A stretch of DNA of 64,000 bases from Certhia americana (taxonomy: Eukaryota > Chordata > Aves > Passeriformes > Certhiidae), in assembly GCA_018697195.1 (NCBI GenBank), contig CM031864.1, positions 28,281,962 through 28,345,961 on the forward strand. Reading direction: 5' to 3'. Within the stretch, counting starts at the first letter, position 1. The number at the start of each line of letters is the position of its first letter. The notes under the pieces were generated by a model. It searched no databases. It had not been told where the DNA came from and saw only the letters and a list, made by a program, of their open reading frames with translations. Shown here piece by piece: positions 35,521 to 48,100 of this stretch. A program made the position numbers and the translations under genes.

Positions 35521-35936
35521 TGTTGAAAGCTCCTCACTCTCCCTTAGCGAAGTCAAATTACCAGCCTGAGTCATGCCTAAGATAAGCAACCCCTCTCTAG
35601 CTCAGGGTGACTCCACCCAGCATATCTGGTTTCTTTTATGCAAATTAGCTTGTATCCACCCCCCTGCCTGTCTCCATAAAAACCCTGCCTCAGCCTCACC
35701 CTCGGACCTCAAGAGTTTTCTGTCCGGGGCTGCTGTTGCAGAGACGTTGACAGATACTGCTTGCTGAACTCACCCCACAGCTAAGGAAGTGGCCAGTGCC
35801 CCTAGAAAGCGTTCTCCACCAGAGATGTTTTCTCTAGGAAGGTCACAGCCCTTGGGGTCGATCCATCACCCTACTTCCAGCTGTGATAAGGCAGGAGCAC
35901 AGACTGAAAGACAGACATCTGGAAGCCCAAAATACA
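35521..35936 (+). promoter_or_regulatory. Promoter-like block, possibly a decayed LTR
   Basis: A perfect octamer ATGCAAAT at 35638-35645 sits 29 bases before a TATA-like CATAAAAA at 35675-35682. GC-rich sequence follows in which a transcript could start near 35705-35710. This compact arrangement is typical of retroviral LTR U3/R regions and of some TATA promoters. The interval starts with TGTTG at 35521, and a possible end is ...TACA at 35936. Its flanks, GGCAT and GGCTC, share only three of five bases, and no AATAAA is visible, so the LTR reading is unproven. No convincing ORF follows; the 61-codon frame at 35789-35974 has no known domain. Confidence 0.33.
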
Positions 35937-36469
35937 GGCTCAGGGACGGGACTCAGCGGCTCAGTCACTCTTGAAGCCAGCAGCCCACAAGACAATTTGT
36001 CTCATTGTGCTCAATACTTTTGCCTTCCGTAATTTCTGCTTCTCCCCATATGGCAACCTCAGGGCAAGAAGAGACAGACCCTTACACCCTTCCTCCAGCA
36101 TGGGGTCACCCTCACAGGGAAAGGCACTGACACTTGACTGTTCCTGGTTCTCTGCAGGACAGGCAGCAGGGGAGGATCATTTGTCTTCTTCCTTTCTGGC
36201 CAACATCTCAGTCCTGTGCCTCCGTGTCCTAGGATTTCTGCCCTTAATTACTGGATCTTTTAATCTTACTGGTTAAGGATTTGAGAAGCACAAACCAAGC
36301 TCCCCTTGAAAACAAGATGAAGCACTGAACCTTCCTACAGGCCTTTTCTGTTACGTACACCTGCCTGGGTTCCTCACAGCAATAAAATAACTTCTTTTCC
36401 CTGTTAGGTGTGCTAGAAAGTACCTTCCCTAGCAGCCCAACTCCTGGAAGAGCTTGCTTTAAATCTTGG

Positions 36470-36600
36470 CCAAGCCATTAAATCAAAGCAACTTGAGAGG
36501 GAAAATGAATTACGCATTCTCCTCTTGCCGCCTTTGACTCCAGTGGCTCTCACAGCATCTCCAAGCAGCAGCGTGTCCTGCAGCTGGCACTAAATGTTCA
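36470..36600. promoter_or_regulatory. Weak candidate conserved noncoding block
   Basis: ATCAAAG (TCF/LEF-like) near 36482 is followed by AATGAATTACGCATT, a homeodomain/POU-like composite with a retained CpG, and then CAGCTG near 36581. Motif evidence only. Confidence 0.22.
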
Positions 36601-39600
36601 CAGGAGTCTCCCTGCCTCACCTGGGCCCTTCCTGAATGGTTTTCTAACTCCCACTGCTTCCACGAGCACACAGCATCTGGCACTGGGTCTCTAGTCTGAG
36701 CAGGGGCTTCTTGGTACCACTTATAAATAAATAGCCACGATTAGCTCCTCCAAATGAGCATTCCCATCTTCTAAAAAAACTCTGTAAAAAAGGAGAAATG
36801 AGCCTTATTTCAATTTTATTGTCACAACTGACATGTTGCAAGATCTTAATTGGACTGAAAAGAGTTTCAAGTAAGGAGATGCTGTTCAACTAACTCATTA
36901 GCAGCAGCCTGACAGAGAAGGATGCTCCAGTTTCAGGAAGGGGAAAAGAAAAAACAGATCCCAGTGATTCCCCTCCTGCCCATGCTCCAGACAGCCTCAG
37001 GGAGGAACACTGTAAAGAGTGTCTTCTTTACCTCAGGTACATAGCAATGTGCAGCACACACCCATTCAAACATCTGCCCTGTGTTCCCTTCCACCAATCA
37101 AGAATGACCCCAAAAAGGGCCCTGTGGGCAGCTACCCTCAAATTGAAAATATTTGAGTCCTTCACAGTTCTCATCCCCTATGCACTACCTACAGGATATT
37201 CAACAAGGGCTTGAGCAACAAGGGCTTTGCCTCTTCTCCAACACTGTTTCCACCCAGGGATTTTCACAAGGTCTTGGGAAGCAAGACAAGGAGTGTAGTT
37301 CCTCATCTGTCTCCCAACAAGCAGAGGGACTGCTTTGCCTCAGCAATAGAAGAAATATATTAAGCCAGAGATTGATAAAACATCACCTCAACAAGGCAAA
37401 CTTTTCAGCAAATTCTGAAGTCCAGGGACAGGAATGGAAAATGCTATGCAGGTGTCACAGTCAGCCTAGCACTAGCTGCACCCCAGCACCTCTGACTCGG
37501 ACAGACAGACAGCTCTGAGCCAGTTGTTCCACCCAGCAGATCTGGAGCAGTGCCTGGCTGGTTTACTCCAGCTCTCTCTGTCCCAATGCAGATAAATTTA
37601 GTTTTCTGCTCTCGCTGCCTGGGGAAGAGTAGGGAGGGGGAGCTGACATCTTTCAAATGAGACCTTAAAAATAAGCTGTCTGCATGTCTGGTCGTTGAAG
37701 AATCCCAGGCAAAGCTTTGCCTGGATAAAAGAGCTCATTCCAGGACCCTAACCAGGCTGTACCAGTACCAGACTGCTACCCAGTCAGAAACACCTGCAAG
37801 CATGACTGGCATTTTTTGCTGCGCCCAGGGTGCTCTGTAGGTGCCACCACACTGTGTGCCACGTACACATGCAGTGACAGCCCCTGCATTTCATTTCTTC
37901 AGCTCTTCACAGAGATCTGGAGGACAGGAGCCAGAGCAGAATAAGTCCAGACTTTCCATTTTCCATAACTGTCACCCACTCTAGTCACCAGCCCAGCTTC
38001 CCTCCCAGAAACACTTTCTTTCCCTGGGGCTGAAGGCTGCTCTGTAAAGGCAAGTAAGTATTTGATAAAGAAAATAACAGGATGAATAAAACCATATATT
38101 TGTACAAGAGAGCTTTTGCTCTGATCTTTAGTGCTGCAGTATGTTTTGACCTACTATTGCAAGACTCAGCTACATCTTCCCTCCTTCCAAATGTGACAGA
38201 AAGCAAAAAGGAAGCTGTGGCTGATGCCGCAGAGCCCTGTTCTGGGATTCCAGCTGACAAACAGTGGCGGCAGAGCTGCCCACACAGACACGCAGATTAA
38301 ACCCCACATGCTCTGCTCTCCTGTCAGCTGCAGGAGGAAGTGCATGGGGACATATACATACATCCAGTCCTGATTCTCCACTCGGACACTCAGTGAAACA
38401 CCAGTAGCCTCCAACACAAGGAGCAACACACTCCTGAGATGATACATTCCTAATGAGGGCTGACATTTACCAGCTACCACAAGAATCCTGTATTACCCAG
38501 AACATAATTTACAGACACAACCACCCCTGCCTGGACCAGTAGCAATAGACCTCAAATCCACCCAACACTTATGAGGAGCTGAGGTTGGCAAGTAGCATCT
38601 GCTCTTGTGTGGCATTCAAGAGGACGATCAATGACTCTGAGTGGCCTTTGTTGTACAGCCTCTCTAGGCTGTCTGGCTACTCTACAAGCCTGTTGGCTAA
38701 TCAGTTCTGTGTTTATACAGAGGGAAAAGGCGCTCTAAGCAACAATATCAGAGGCCAGAGTGATGAAGACTCCAAAAAGCACTAACTAAGCTTTCACCTG
38801 GGATCCCACCCAGGACAGGATTAAAACTCTGGGGTTTGTTCCAGAGAGCTTCCGCAGCAAGTCATCTTCAGCACAGGCAAGCTCTGAACCACACACAAAC
38901 CAAGCACATTTTTGCAGTGGACTCCAAACCCTCACTGGCCATGCCTCATCTGATTTACTATTTCTGCCATGGACGGTGGATTTATTCCCAAATTTAGCAG
39001 CTGACAAATCAATGTGAGAGTGTTCACATGGGGTTTGCCACAAGCTTTTGTTAAGCCAGGGCAAGACTTGCACGCTGAACAACCTCGAGAGGAAGGAGTA
39101 GCCTCACAGTATCACAGTATAGGTTGCTCATTAGGTGTGCCACTGTTGCCTAAATCCAATGGTGATCCTCTTTGGAGCTGGTCCTTCAGCGTTCAAAGAT
39201 GACACAGTGACAGGACACAAGGAGCTGACAAGGAAAAGAGGACTTCTAAACTTCAACTCCAGCTTGGCATGCAGGGCACATGATAGTGGGTTTATTTTTT
39301 CAGCAAGCAAGTTTCCTTTCTTCCAATCAACTCTGAGGCAATAAGAAGTGGATTTCAACATGGCATAAATCTGCCAACAGCATATCAAGGCTTCAGAATA
39401 GCAAGGGCACAGACAATTGTCCAGTGGAAAAGAAAAAAAAAGGTCAGAGCAGTAACTCTTGCGGTATTTGTTCCACAAACAGAGAAGGTTTACACAGCTT
39501 TTCTGGGCAATTATAGGGCAGGAAATAAATCTCAACAGAAACTCATCTTCTTCTCTCTCTTTTTGCAGTCAAATCTCTTTGCCTCCCGCCTCTTGCAATG

Positions 39601-40240
39601 TCCCCAAAATGCTTTGCAGCAAGATGCCAGTTACACAACCCAAGGCTGAGCCCCAAGAGCTGGTGGAGAAGTGTATTAAATTTAATAGCATTGCTCCAGG
39701 TAATCTATGACCACTTATAATCAATTGTCCATGCCTGCTGCAGCATGACTGGAGCCATTTTCCCAGGGTACAGGTGCAGGACTGGCAGAGAAAGCTCCTG
39801 CATAGGCTGTCTCTTGGCCTTGAGAGGCTGAGGGACAGCCAGGCACCTCATCTCTGCTGTCACACTTCTGCAAAGCCAGGCTCCAAGGTCTCCTGAGGGA
39901 ATGGAAAACCCAGACACGACCACGTCAACCCCAAAGAGACTATAATCTGTGCTGGGGGAAAAACTAGGAAGAAACAGGCTCTCTTTTTTTGGCATAAAGT
40001 CAAGGAGGCAAGAACAGGATCACTGTTTTATGCAGAGGGAAATTATGCAAAAGGAGATAGGATTTCTCCTCTGCTGTGGCAGAACTAGGAAATGAGTGGC
40101 CCCTGAAATCCAGTATCCCTTCCACACTTTGCAGCACTAGAATCATTCTGCTGCTCAAGAGCAACTCCAGGCTCCTCCACAGTGCTGAGGAGCATGAGCA
40201 GCCCTGGGAAGAGGCTAGGCTGGGAGAGCCAGGTCAGGCA

Positions 40241-40273
40241 GGCAGAGGGGAGGCAGAGGGGAGAGGGAGGGGA
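40241..40273. repeat. Purine-rich tandem repeat
   Basis: The 11-bp unit 'ggcagagggga' occurs twice in a row (40241-40262) and is followed by a further G/A-rich stretch. This is a small GA-rich minisatellite-like tract. Confidence 0.8.
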
Positions 40274-42821
40274 TAGAGTACAGGAGGAGAGCTTCAGATG
40301 CAGGGCTTGCTCCTCCCATCCTTGCTATACAGGAAGGAAACGCTGTCACACCTATCTCAACACTTCCCTCAGTGGAAATGGTAGAAATTACCTGAAGAGG
40401 AGACTGCCCCAGATTCCAAATCAGCTGTTGTCACTGCACCAGCAAAGTTCAAGCAAGATCTGGGTCTAGCCTCTATTTCTGGTCCACAGAATAAACCCAG
40501 TTCTCCCAAGATGAGGGTACGCTTAGATTCATAAAACCCCAAGGAACCTCAATGAGTACAAATGGCCCAAACCTTTGTTGAATATGGTGCTTCCCTTCCC
40601 CCCTGCTCAGCTCTCCAGGGGCCTTAGCAAGGAGCTGAATTTTGTTGCCAGCTTCTAGGAGGGCTGATGGGAAGAGTTACAGGACCTCACTCTACATGTG
40701 CTGCATTTCACAGCACCCAGGGGCAGGAACACATCCCTGGCTTTCTGAGTCTTCTTCTCCTCTTCTTGACCCCAAATGGTTTGAGTCCATGATGAAACAT
40801 GGTCAGAAACCAAGTGAGATTGGCCCCAAACTTGAAGCAAAGCTATCAAGTGTAGCCAGTGAGGGACAGCAGCTTCAGGCTCCCTCCATCCCTTCAGGCT
40901 CCTCCCTTGATGCTTATATGGAAAAAGTACCTGTCATGTTGGCATTCAGGAGAGAAGACAAACACAGGCACAGCCTCTGAGGTGTGGTCTCCATCCAGCA
41001 TCACAGCAGAAGCCCTGGGAAAGGAGGAAGGTACTGAGCCCAGGATCCACATCATTCAGGCAGCAAGCAGAGGCAGGTGCAGGGAGAAGGTGACATCAAG
41101 TGACAGCTCCAAGTGTGCAGGACCAATTATAGTCCTCTCCCCAGCAACATTTTCCTTCCCTAAACTCCCAGCTCTCTTCCAGCCAAAGACAAGGACCTAG
41201 CCCCACACAGGCAGCCTCCACACACTTTGGGAAGAGCAGACCCCCTGTCTGCATCCTCAAGCACACATAGAAAACTAGCTGAGCTTTGTCAAAGCAAGGG
41301 ACACCCACCACCTGCAAAATCCCTGCTACCTCCCTGACTAACAGGCAATTGTCCGAGCAATCAATCTTGAGCCAATTTCATTACGTGGCGGAGGACAGCC
41401 AGAAACTACTGTCCAGCCTGCTAAAATCGCTGGTCCCCTAAGGTCACAAAATTCAAGCCACTTTCACTGAGGAAGCGATAAGAGGCAGCAAGGTGCTAAA
41501 CTGTCCACTTCAGCCCAAGCGTTAATCTCGGAGCTTCTCCAAAGCCTGGCACTAAAGGTATCCATGGAGCTCGCTTGGGAAGCAGCTGCTGGGCTCTTGA
41601 ACAGAGACACTGCCATCTAGAGGCCCATTGCCTTGCCTGTGAAAGGAGTTGGGAAAACCTGGAAGGAATTTCCATATTCCCCAGGCACCTGTGTGGAAGA
41701 GAGCTGTTGGAAGAGACAGGGAACCTGAGGTTTGGAAGCGCAGCATGGGCCAGACTCCAGGAAATTTCAGTCATCATTGCTCAGAGAGCTTTAAGGGATG
41801 TTTCAACACTTGGGTCTTTCTTTTCCCCTTAGGAGAGCTTGGCCAGAGCATGGGTAACAATTCTTCCTTCTGCTTTGGGATGTTTGAAAGCTTCTCTTGC
41901 CCTCAGCAACCCACTTGGTGAGATGTGAGCTGGGGAAGCTTCTCTACAGCCTTGGGCAGACCATCCTCAGGAGACTGAACTGTCTGTGGGGAGACACCAA
42001 TGCAGCATCACTGCAGTGCCTGTGAAATGGAAATAGGGGTGAAAGCACCTGGCTCAGCCAAGGATCTCAAACACTTTCTGCACACACGAAAGTGCCAACC
42101 ACCCAAAGTCCTCTGTAAAGGCAGGCTCAGATCCCAGCAGACACCACTTTAAATCATAGAAGATGTGCCAGGGTACACCTTCACCAGAATACTCCACAGT
42201 ATTCTCCACAACATTTTTTGACCCATGCTGCTCTCTGAGTCAACAGCCTCTCAACATGCTGCTGCTCCCTCTATCACACAAGACCAGAGGGGCACATTAC
42301 CAACACATCCCTGTCAGGAGAGGGGTCAGGTCGTCCACAGAGGAACACAGTTCAGGCAATAAATACATGGGACACTTGCACAGTTGCCTGCAGTGTCTTC
42401 CACTGGTGCAGCAGCAACCACACCTACCCCAAAGCACAAGGAAGTGGGAGAGCACGGCAGCCTCTACCCTTTCCAAAGATACATGAACCAGCAGCCAAGG
42501 TCCAGCATTGCTCCTGTGGCTGAGATGGTGGCCTCCACAGCAGGGACAAGCTGAACAAGAAGGTGGGTACATCACAGAGGAGACATTGAGCCAGGGAATT
42601 CAGCTGAGGTCAAAGGTAACATCCTCATGTTAGGTAAACTAAGGCTGGCCCATTGAAGTCACTGGTGTAGACTGGATTGTACCAGTGAAGAACAGGAGCT
42701 GGAGCATGCAGCCTCCAAGCTGAAGAAACCTCTCAGCCCTCTCTGCTCTCTCAGCAGAGCAGCCTGCAAGCAACATGCAGGTCTATACCACTTCACTGGT
42801 CCCCAGCAATAGCACTACAGT

Positions 42822-42888
42822 CACTGTCACATACAGAGTGTGATCTAACTCTGTATGTGACTAACACTGTCACATACAGAGTTAGATT
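42822..42888. repeat. Perfect 19-bp hairpin plus third partial copy
   Basis: The left arm 'atctaactctgtatgtgac' (42843-42861) and the right arm 'gtcacatacagagttagat' (42869-42887) are exact reverse complements around the 7-nt loop 'taacact'. The next pair outward would be a G-T wobble. In addition, 'cactgtcacatacagagt' occurs directly at 42822-42839 and again at 42865-42882, overlapping the right arm. One short word is therefore present three times, twice direct and once inverted. The structure is perfect in a region with no recognisable transposon, suggesting a recent templated inversion-duplication or a structured RNA. The stem is shorter than usual microRNA precursors. Confidence 0.85.
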
Positions 42889-43421
42889 CCCTAACTCTGC
42901 CCCATGGTGACTGCACGCCCTATTGTGATCCCACAGTGGTGGGACAGGCTGGTGCTCCCTCCAACTTTGCAAGCTCACCTGGGAGCATGCAAATTCTCAA
43001 ATCCAGACCAGTGCTTAGTCAGAAAGCTTTTGTCAGCAAAGATTAATTTCTGTGGTTTGCAGGTTTCTACCTGAGCTACCTCAGAGCTTGAGCTCTCTGG
43101 GGAGGAAAAGAAAAGATAATAAAATCCCCTGAATGTGTGATCAGAAAGGAAGCCTGATCAGGTGTCCTGCAGTCCTCTCACGTTTTTAAACTGGTGAATC
43201 ACTGGAACTACTAAAGAAAAGAAGAATCACCTAGCCTGAGCCCTGGAAATCTCATCTGGGAAGGTGAGACACTAGAAAAACACACTTGAGGACAGATTTT
43301 GAAAAGAAACCACTCCTCAGTCTTAATTAGGGCTTGTCCAGATGAGGCAGCCATTAAGGCGCTTGCAGAGGGAGCTGTGGTTACTGTCCACTAATGGATG
43401 AGTAAGAAGACACCCCAGGAT
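42889..43421. other. Gene-free spacer
   Basis: Unique sequence. At 43320-43420 some regulatory-like words appear ('ttaattagggcttgtccaga', 'gcagccattaaggcgcttgc'), next to the candidate exon on the minus strand. Confidence 0.4.
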
Positions 43422-43976
43422 TTAAGCTACCGGCTCCTCTGAGGACTGATGGAGGGGAGGCTTCTTGGCAGTTTTCTTCCTCTCCTCCACGGTCAGCAGG
43501 CTGGTGATGGATGTCTGAGTCCCAGCCTTCCTCTCCCACAGAACATCATTTGATTTGCTGCAGACACGGGGCTGGAGGTCCCCGGCAGTGCTCTGCATGC
43601 CAGGAGAGGTCACCGTCTCTTTGAATAATGACTTCTTAGAGTGCCAAGAAGTGACATCAAGCTTTGCCCCCTGCCACCCCCCCAGCATCACATAGATGCT
43701 AGTCAGAATAAGGGTGAGAGGAGGCACGTTCCCCACTGTCTCTGCTGCCCATGCATGATTTATACCTGCTGTGTCAGACAGACAGTTACAGACAGACAGT
43801 GATGGCACAAGCTGCCTTCCAGCACCGGTGGCACAGCTGTCAGAGATGGATAGGAATACTGCTCTGCTCCATGCCAGCCCATGACTTCCTCCATGTGCCC
43901 TCCACAGAGGGCTTGCCCAGGGTAGATTACTGTTTGCAAGCAGGTGTTTTATGGTAGAGTATCTCTTGGGATGTCA
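43422..43976 (-). CDS. Candidate coding exon or long open frame, function unknown
   Basis: The minus strand stays open for about 180 codons between an in-frame TGA near 43976 and the TAA at 43422, longer than most frames here. The frame lacks an ATG near its start, so if real it would be a terminal exon entered through a splice acceptor. Pyrimidine-rich sequence ending in ...ACACAG (about 43774-43800) or ...GGCAGCAG is a plausible acceptor. The predicted product has a short hydrophobic stretch (PPLTLILTSIYVML) and a lysine/glutamate-rich C-terminus ending in SSEEPVA. CpGs are retained along it. I recognise no domain or protein family. A chance open frame in fairly GC-rich sequence is at least as likely. 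Confidence 0.2.
43775..43800. repeat. CAGA-type simple repeat
   Basis: Repeats of 'caga' interrupted once ('cagacagacagttacagaca'). It overlaps the candidate minus-strand frame, where it would read as a CTGT-rich pyrimidine-like tract. Confidence 0.75.
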
Positions 43977-44909
43977 CTCTGTAAGGGGCCACATGTGACA
44001 CACCAAAATGATCAAAAGATTCACTCCTGAGGTCTTGAGACAATATGTGAGCTGGCAACATGCTGACACAAGAGACACAGATTACATAAAAGGTACTTGC
44101 ATTTCTTTATTCCTCTCCCCAAACTTCCCTCTCCATTCCAGCATAGGCTTGCAAGCCTGCCTTCTGCTCTCTGACCCTGCTTTGACAGGCACAGCTGGTC
44201 CACAGACCAGCATGTCAGAAAAACAAGTGATGGCACGTGGCACTCAGAGCTAGATAGGATCTGAAAGTCATAAGAGACAGACCCAACCACAGAAGGAGTC
44301 AGCATTGTGAGCAAGGACCCCTGACCCCAGATCTTTGTTGGGAGGCTCCCCTTCTCCCAACATTTGCAGTTTCAAGTTGCTAAGTGGCCTTACTTTAAAA
44401 TAAACTGAATATCTCACTACAGATAAGGCTACAGGTGTATTTTCTCCTCAGTCCCTTCCAAAACCTGCCTTCACTGCTTCTCACAAGCTCAGACATGAAC
44501 ACGCATGAGCAGCCACTTACAGATATCACAGATCTCTCTGGAGCCATTTGATATTTATGATGACATCTCCACTGACCTCTCCAACCAGCAGGATGATGCA
44601 GGACTTGAGGGCATCACTGCAAAGTTCTCAGCCTGAAAATACAAACATTTTCCCACCAGTAGGTCACTCACTACAAGATCTTCCACCACTGCAGCTGGCT
44701 GGGACTCTCAGCAATTTTCAGCTGCAAAGTCAGCATTCAGACAGTGCTGCTGCTGCTCTCCCAGCCATGTGCTGGAGATTTAAAAACCACACTCTAGACA
44801 GGGAAGCTCCGGGGTGGGTGGCAAGGGGGGAAAACGTTCATTTGTCCTTGGCAGCATAGCACGGCACCACCAGCAAACTCTTGGCTTTGAGGGCAGAGGA
44901 AAGCACTGG
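43977..44909. other. Gene-free spacer
   Basis: No supported feature. Confidence 0.45.
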
Positions 44910-45165
44910 CAGCTACAAATTACTAATCAATGTCGAGTAACAACAACAGCAGCTAATAACGAAGAGCTGATCAGCTTACTACGGCAGTAATTATTCCTGA
45001 CACCAGCCCTCAGAAGGAACATCCAGGCTTAGCACACTGTCTACCATGATGATAACCCAAGATAACTAGAGAAATTTTGTGCTGGAAAAAGGGAGGGGGA
45101 AGAGAAAAACGCTCAGCAATTAGCAAGACCTGTGGTGCTAATTACACTGTGAATGGTGTGCAGGC
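44910..45165. promoter_or_regulatory. Candidate conserved noncoding or enhancer block
   Basis: TAATTA cores lie at 44988-44993 and 45139-45144, with further ATTACTAAT and GCTAATAAC words and retained CpGs (near 44934, 44960 and 44982). AGCTGATCAGCT at 44965-44976 is a perfect 12-bp palindrome. The block lacks repeats and resembles vertebrate homeodomain-bound enhancers. Inference from motif content only. Confidence 0.32.
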
Positions 45166-48100
45166 TTTGTCAGAGCTCACTTGAGCCTTCTGGGTGATGC
45201 CGGGGGAGATGAAGTGCCAGCACACCTTTTCATATGACAAAAAATTCTGGCACCTGGTTATTTTTGAGAACAACACAACTCTGCTGCTGACACTGAACCT
45301 GGCACACATCCTTTGCCGTCATTGCCTGAGGAAAAGCCTCTCACTTCCAGAGTGTAGTAGAGCTACAGTTCAGCTTCACATCACCAGGTGGTATTGAGCC
45401 CACCTAACTGGGTATGGGACCAATTTAGGATGAGATACAGCTGTCTCAAGAATAGAAATCCTAATTTACCAACATGTATGAGGTATTTATGTTCAAAGCA
45501 TGCTGCATTCACCCACAGCTGCTCAGGATCCTGCAACAATGATGCTCTGCAGTGCTGCAGCAGCCCAGGCACAAAGGCCCTCATCATTTCCAGTACAGCC
45601 ACTGGTCCACCCACTGAAGAGAAGTTACCATCAGCATCCCTTCACCAGCACAGGAAGAGTTACTGCACCCAGCAGGGGTAGCAGAGTGAATGTGTGAACA
45701 CGTATGTGCTTCCCCCATGTGCTTCTTCCTAACACAACAGGTGAGAAGAAAATCTAACAGCCCCCAAAGGCTTGCAGTTGCACATGCTCCTTGCTCACTG
45801 CTCTCCCAAGCAGGCATAATTAAAGACACCATTTTCTTTCACCCTTCATTCGAGGGGGCTGACAAATTGCTCTCTCAGCAATGGTGTGTGTTTTAGAGAC
45901 ATGAGCTTTTCAGAAAGGCAGCTGCCTCAGGACGTGGGTCACTGCAGTCACCACACCAGCTCACAGAATCATGAGTTCTGCAAGTCCAGAGACAAATGAA
46001 GAGGTTGCAGCTTTCCTCCACACAGATCAATGCAGTCACAGCAGCAGCAAGGGCTGCTGGAGCCTGTTCAGACCTTATCCTCTCCGGCTCTTCCTTCTCC
46101 TCCAAGACTCACAGGCTTTGGCACCTTACGCAAGGGACTTCACCTTGACCACGGGGTCTTTGCAGAAAGCCAGCCCCATGTCAGGAATACAAACCACTCT
46201 GGTGAGATCCAGCAATTCAAGAGACTGTTGAGGTGCACATCAGCACTGTGTTTCTGGCCTACAGACTTCCCAACACTTCCCATAGGTGAATCCTACTCCT
46301 CTCCCTCCCTTCAAGGGTGTTCTGTGCCAACCCACCCTTCTCATCCCACACAAAAAGCTCTCATGAAGTCTACAATCCTAATACAGGGCAGCATCAGGGG
46401 GACATGGTTACCAGCCCTTGCACAAACAAAATCCTATTGCAACAGAGATCCTGAATCCAGCCTTTATTTACAGAAATTATTACTACAAAGGACCCTGAGG
46501 GAAATCACAGTTCTATGCTGCATTCATTGAATTCATCATTGCTAGGTAAGAAGCCTCATAGTGTTTTGAGACACACCGAGATGCAAATCACATCTGCGTT
46601 GTATGTCATGGAGTGGAAGACAAAAGGGAAAAAACCCAACCACAGCCTAAGCCATTGCAGGAAGAGAGAGAGGGGATGGCATGTGTGTCTCTTTTGTCCA
46701 GCCCAAGGCAATTTTTATCTGCACGGTGCACTAAATCCTTTGTGCTGCTCGATTAAATCTACAGCTGACCTAAGCATAGATTGTTGTTCTGCCAAAAAAG
46801 AGCAGTCCAGACACAGAATTGTCCACAAGGTGAATGGCCATGGCCCTGTGCAGACAGGTGGGCAGCCCAAGGAGGGCAAGGAATGGAAAGAGGAGGAGGA
46901 TGCTGCAGGGCTGGAACAATTTGGAATTGCTATCATGTGCAGTATTATGAGTCATGCTAGCACTGATACCAAATCCTGTGCTGGAGCATCTACTTTCAGG
47001 TGAGGGAATATAGATGAGGAAGGGGAGCAAACTCCCATTGCATCCTCCTGAGATGCCACATTTGGACAAGCAGGGAAAACGAAGGCATCAGGCACCTGGG
47101 GCACCCTCCCACCTGCAACTCATGCATAGACCAGTGATGCTCAAACACCAACATGGTCCAGCAGTCAGAGCATTCCTCTGTCACAAACCTTGACTGGCTG
47201 ATAGAAGCAAAAAGGGAAAAGGATTGTGATGTCCAACAGGGAACAGACAGATCTTCCTGGGGCACATCAACCCGTCAGATGTACACTGTTCAGGCATACT
47301 TGAAGGAAGGAGGAAGAGGAAGAAGAGAAGGCATCTGACCTTACACAAATCTACAGGAACTGCTCCTAGAATTTACCAGCACAAAGTAAGCAAGGCATTG
47401 CAAAAGGGATGTGAGGTTTCTGCAGTGTAGGTACCATAACACTGTAAGGATTATAAATCAGAGCATTCACATACACTGACTGTATGGATCACACCAGGCA
47501 CCATCAGAATCACACACACCTGCTACAGAGAGACATTCTCCAGCAGAATGGTCTCCCTTGCACTGCACATACTTTTAATAACAACCCATCATCACTTTGC
47601 TGTACACAGCTAGAAATGTTGACTTTAATTCCATGCCAAAGATGCTCTTAGTGTCTGACCTGCACACGTTACCAAGTGATGTTTCTTCAGCTATTTCCAT
47701 CCACCTAGAAATTATTAATCCCATCCACTTGAAAGTATCTTCCCAAGGTGAAGCTCCCATGTCCCAGCATTATCAGAGAAAAGCAAATCCTGACAACAAG
47801 AGGAAGGTCCCATCAGTTGGCACCGATGGGTGAATGTGACAGTTCTCCAGAAGGGAACCAGGAGAAATGGTGTTGCTCAGGGAAAGTCCAGGTAGGACTG
47901 GCACATCACAGAGGGAACATTAGCACAGGGTGCAACCTCCAAGGCTGAACCAGACTTCCAGATATGAAGGCTAGAATCAAACCATTCCTTCTTTGTGTCC
48001 TCAATCAACTCATTTCTCCTGCTGCTGTCTCCACCAGAAAGGAAGGCTGTGGTCTTCCTCACATCTATGGATCATAGCCAAGGCAGCAGCCTGGACAAGG

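Larger units (their letters stand above)
35937..42821. other. Long gene-free, CR1-free region
   Basis: Nearly 7 kb carry no recognisable mobile element. A possible conserved block lies at 36470-36600 ('aatcaaagcaacttgagagg', 'aaaatgaattacgcattctc'). A GA-rich tandem repeat lies at 40241-40273. Open frames are short and anonymous. Confidence 0.5.

Noticed and set aside
39098..39125. Repeated 'tcacagtatcacagtat' as the end of a mobile element
   Set aside because: The word is only two units long, and no element body was recognised on either side.
42153..42200. 'aaatcatagaagatgtgcca' as a CR1 tail
   Set aside because: The match is limited to 'aatcatagaa', with no following CR1 blocks.
45958..46020. 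Possible minus-strand CR1 tail ('cacagaatcatgagttctgc', 'aagtccagag')
   Set aside because: Only the first ten or so bases match; the diagnostic 'ggaagggacct' and 'ccaacc' blocks are absent.
46030..47003. Two consecutive plus-strand frames of 166 and 162 codons
   Set aside because: Neither resembles a known protein, and frames on the opposite strand overlap both. The length is within what chance gives in stop-poor sequence.
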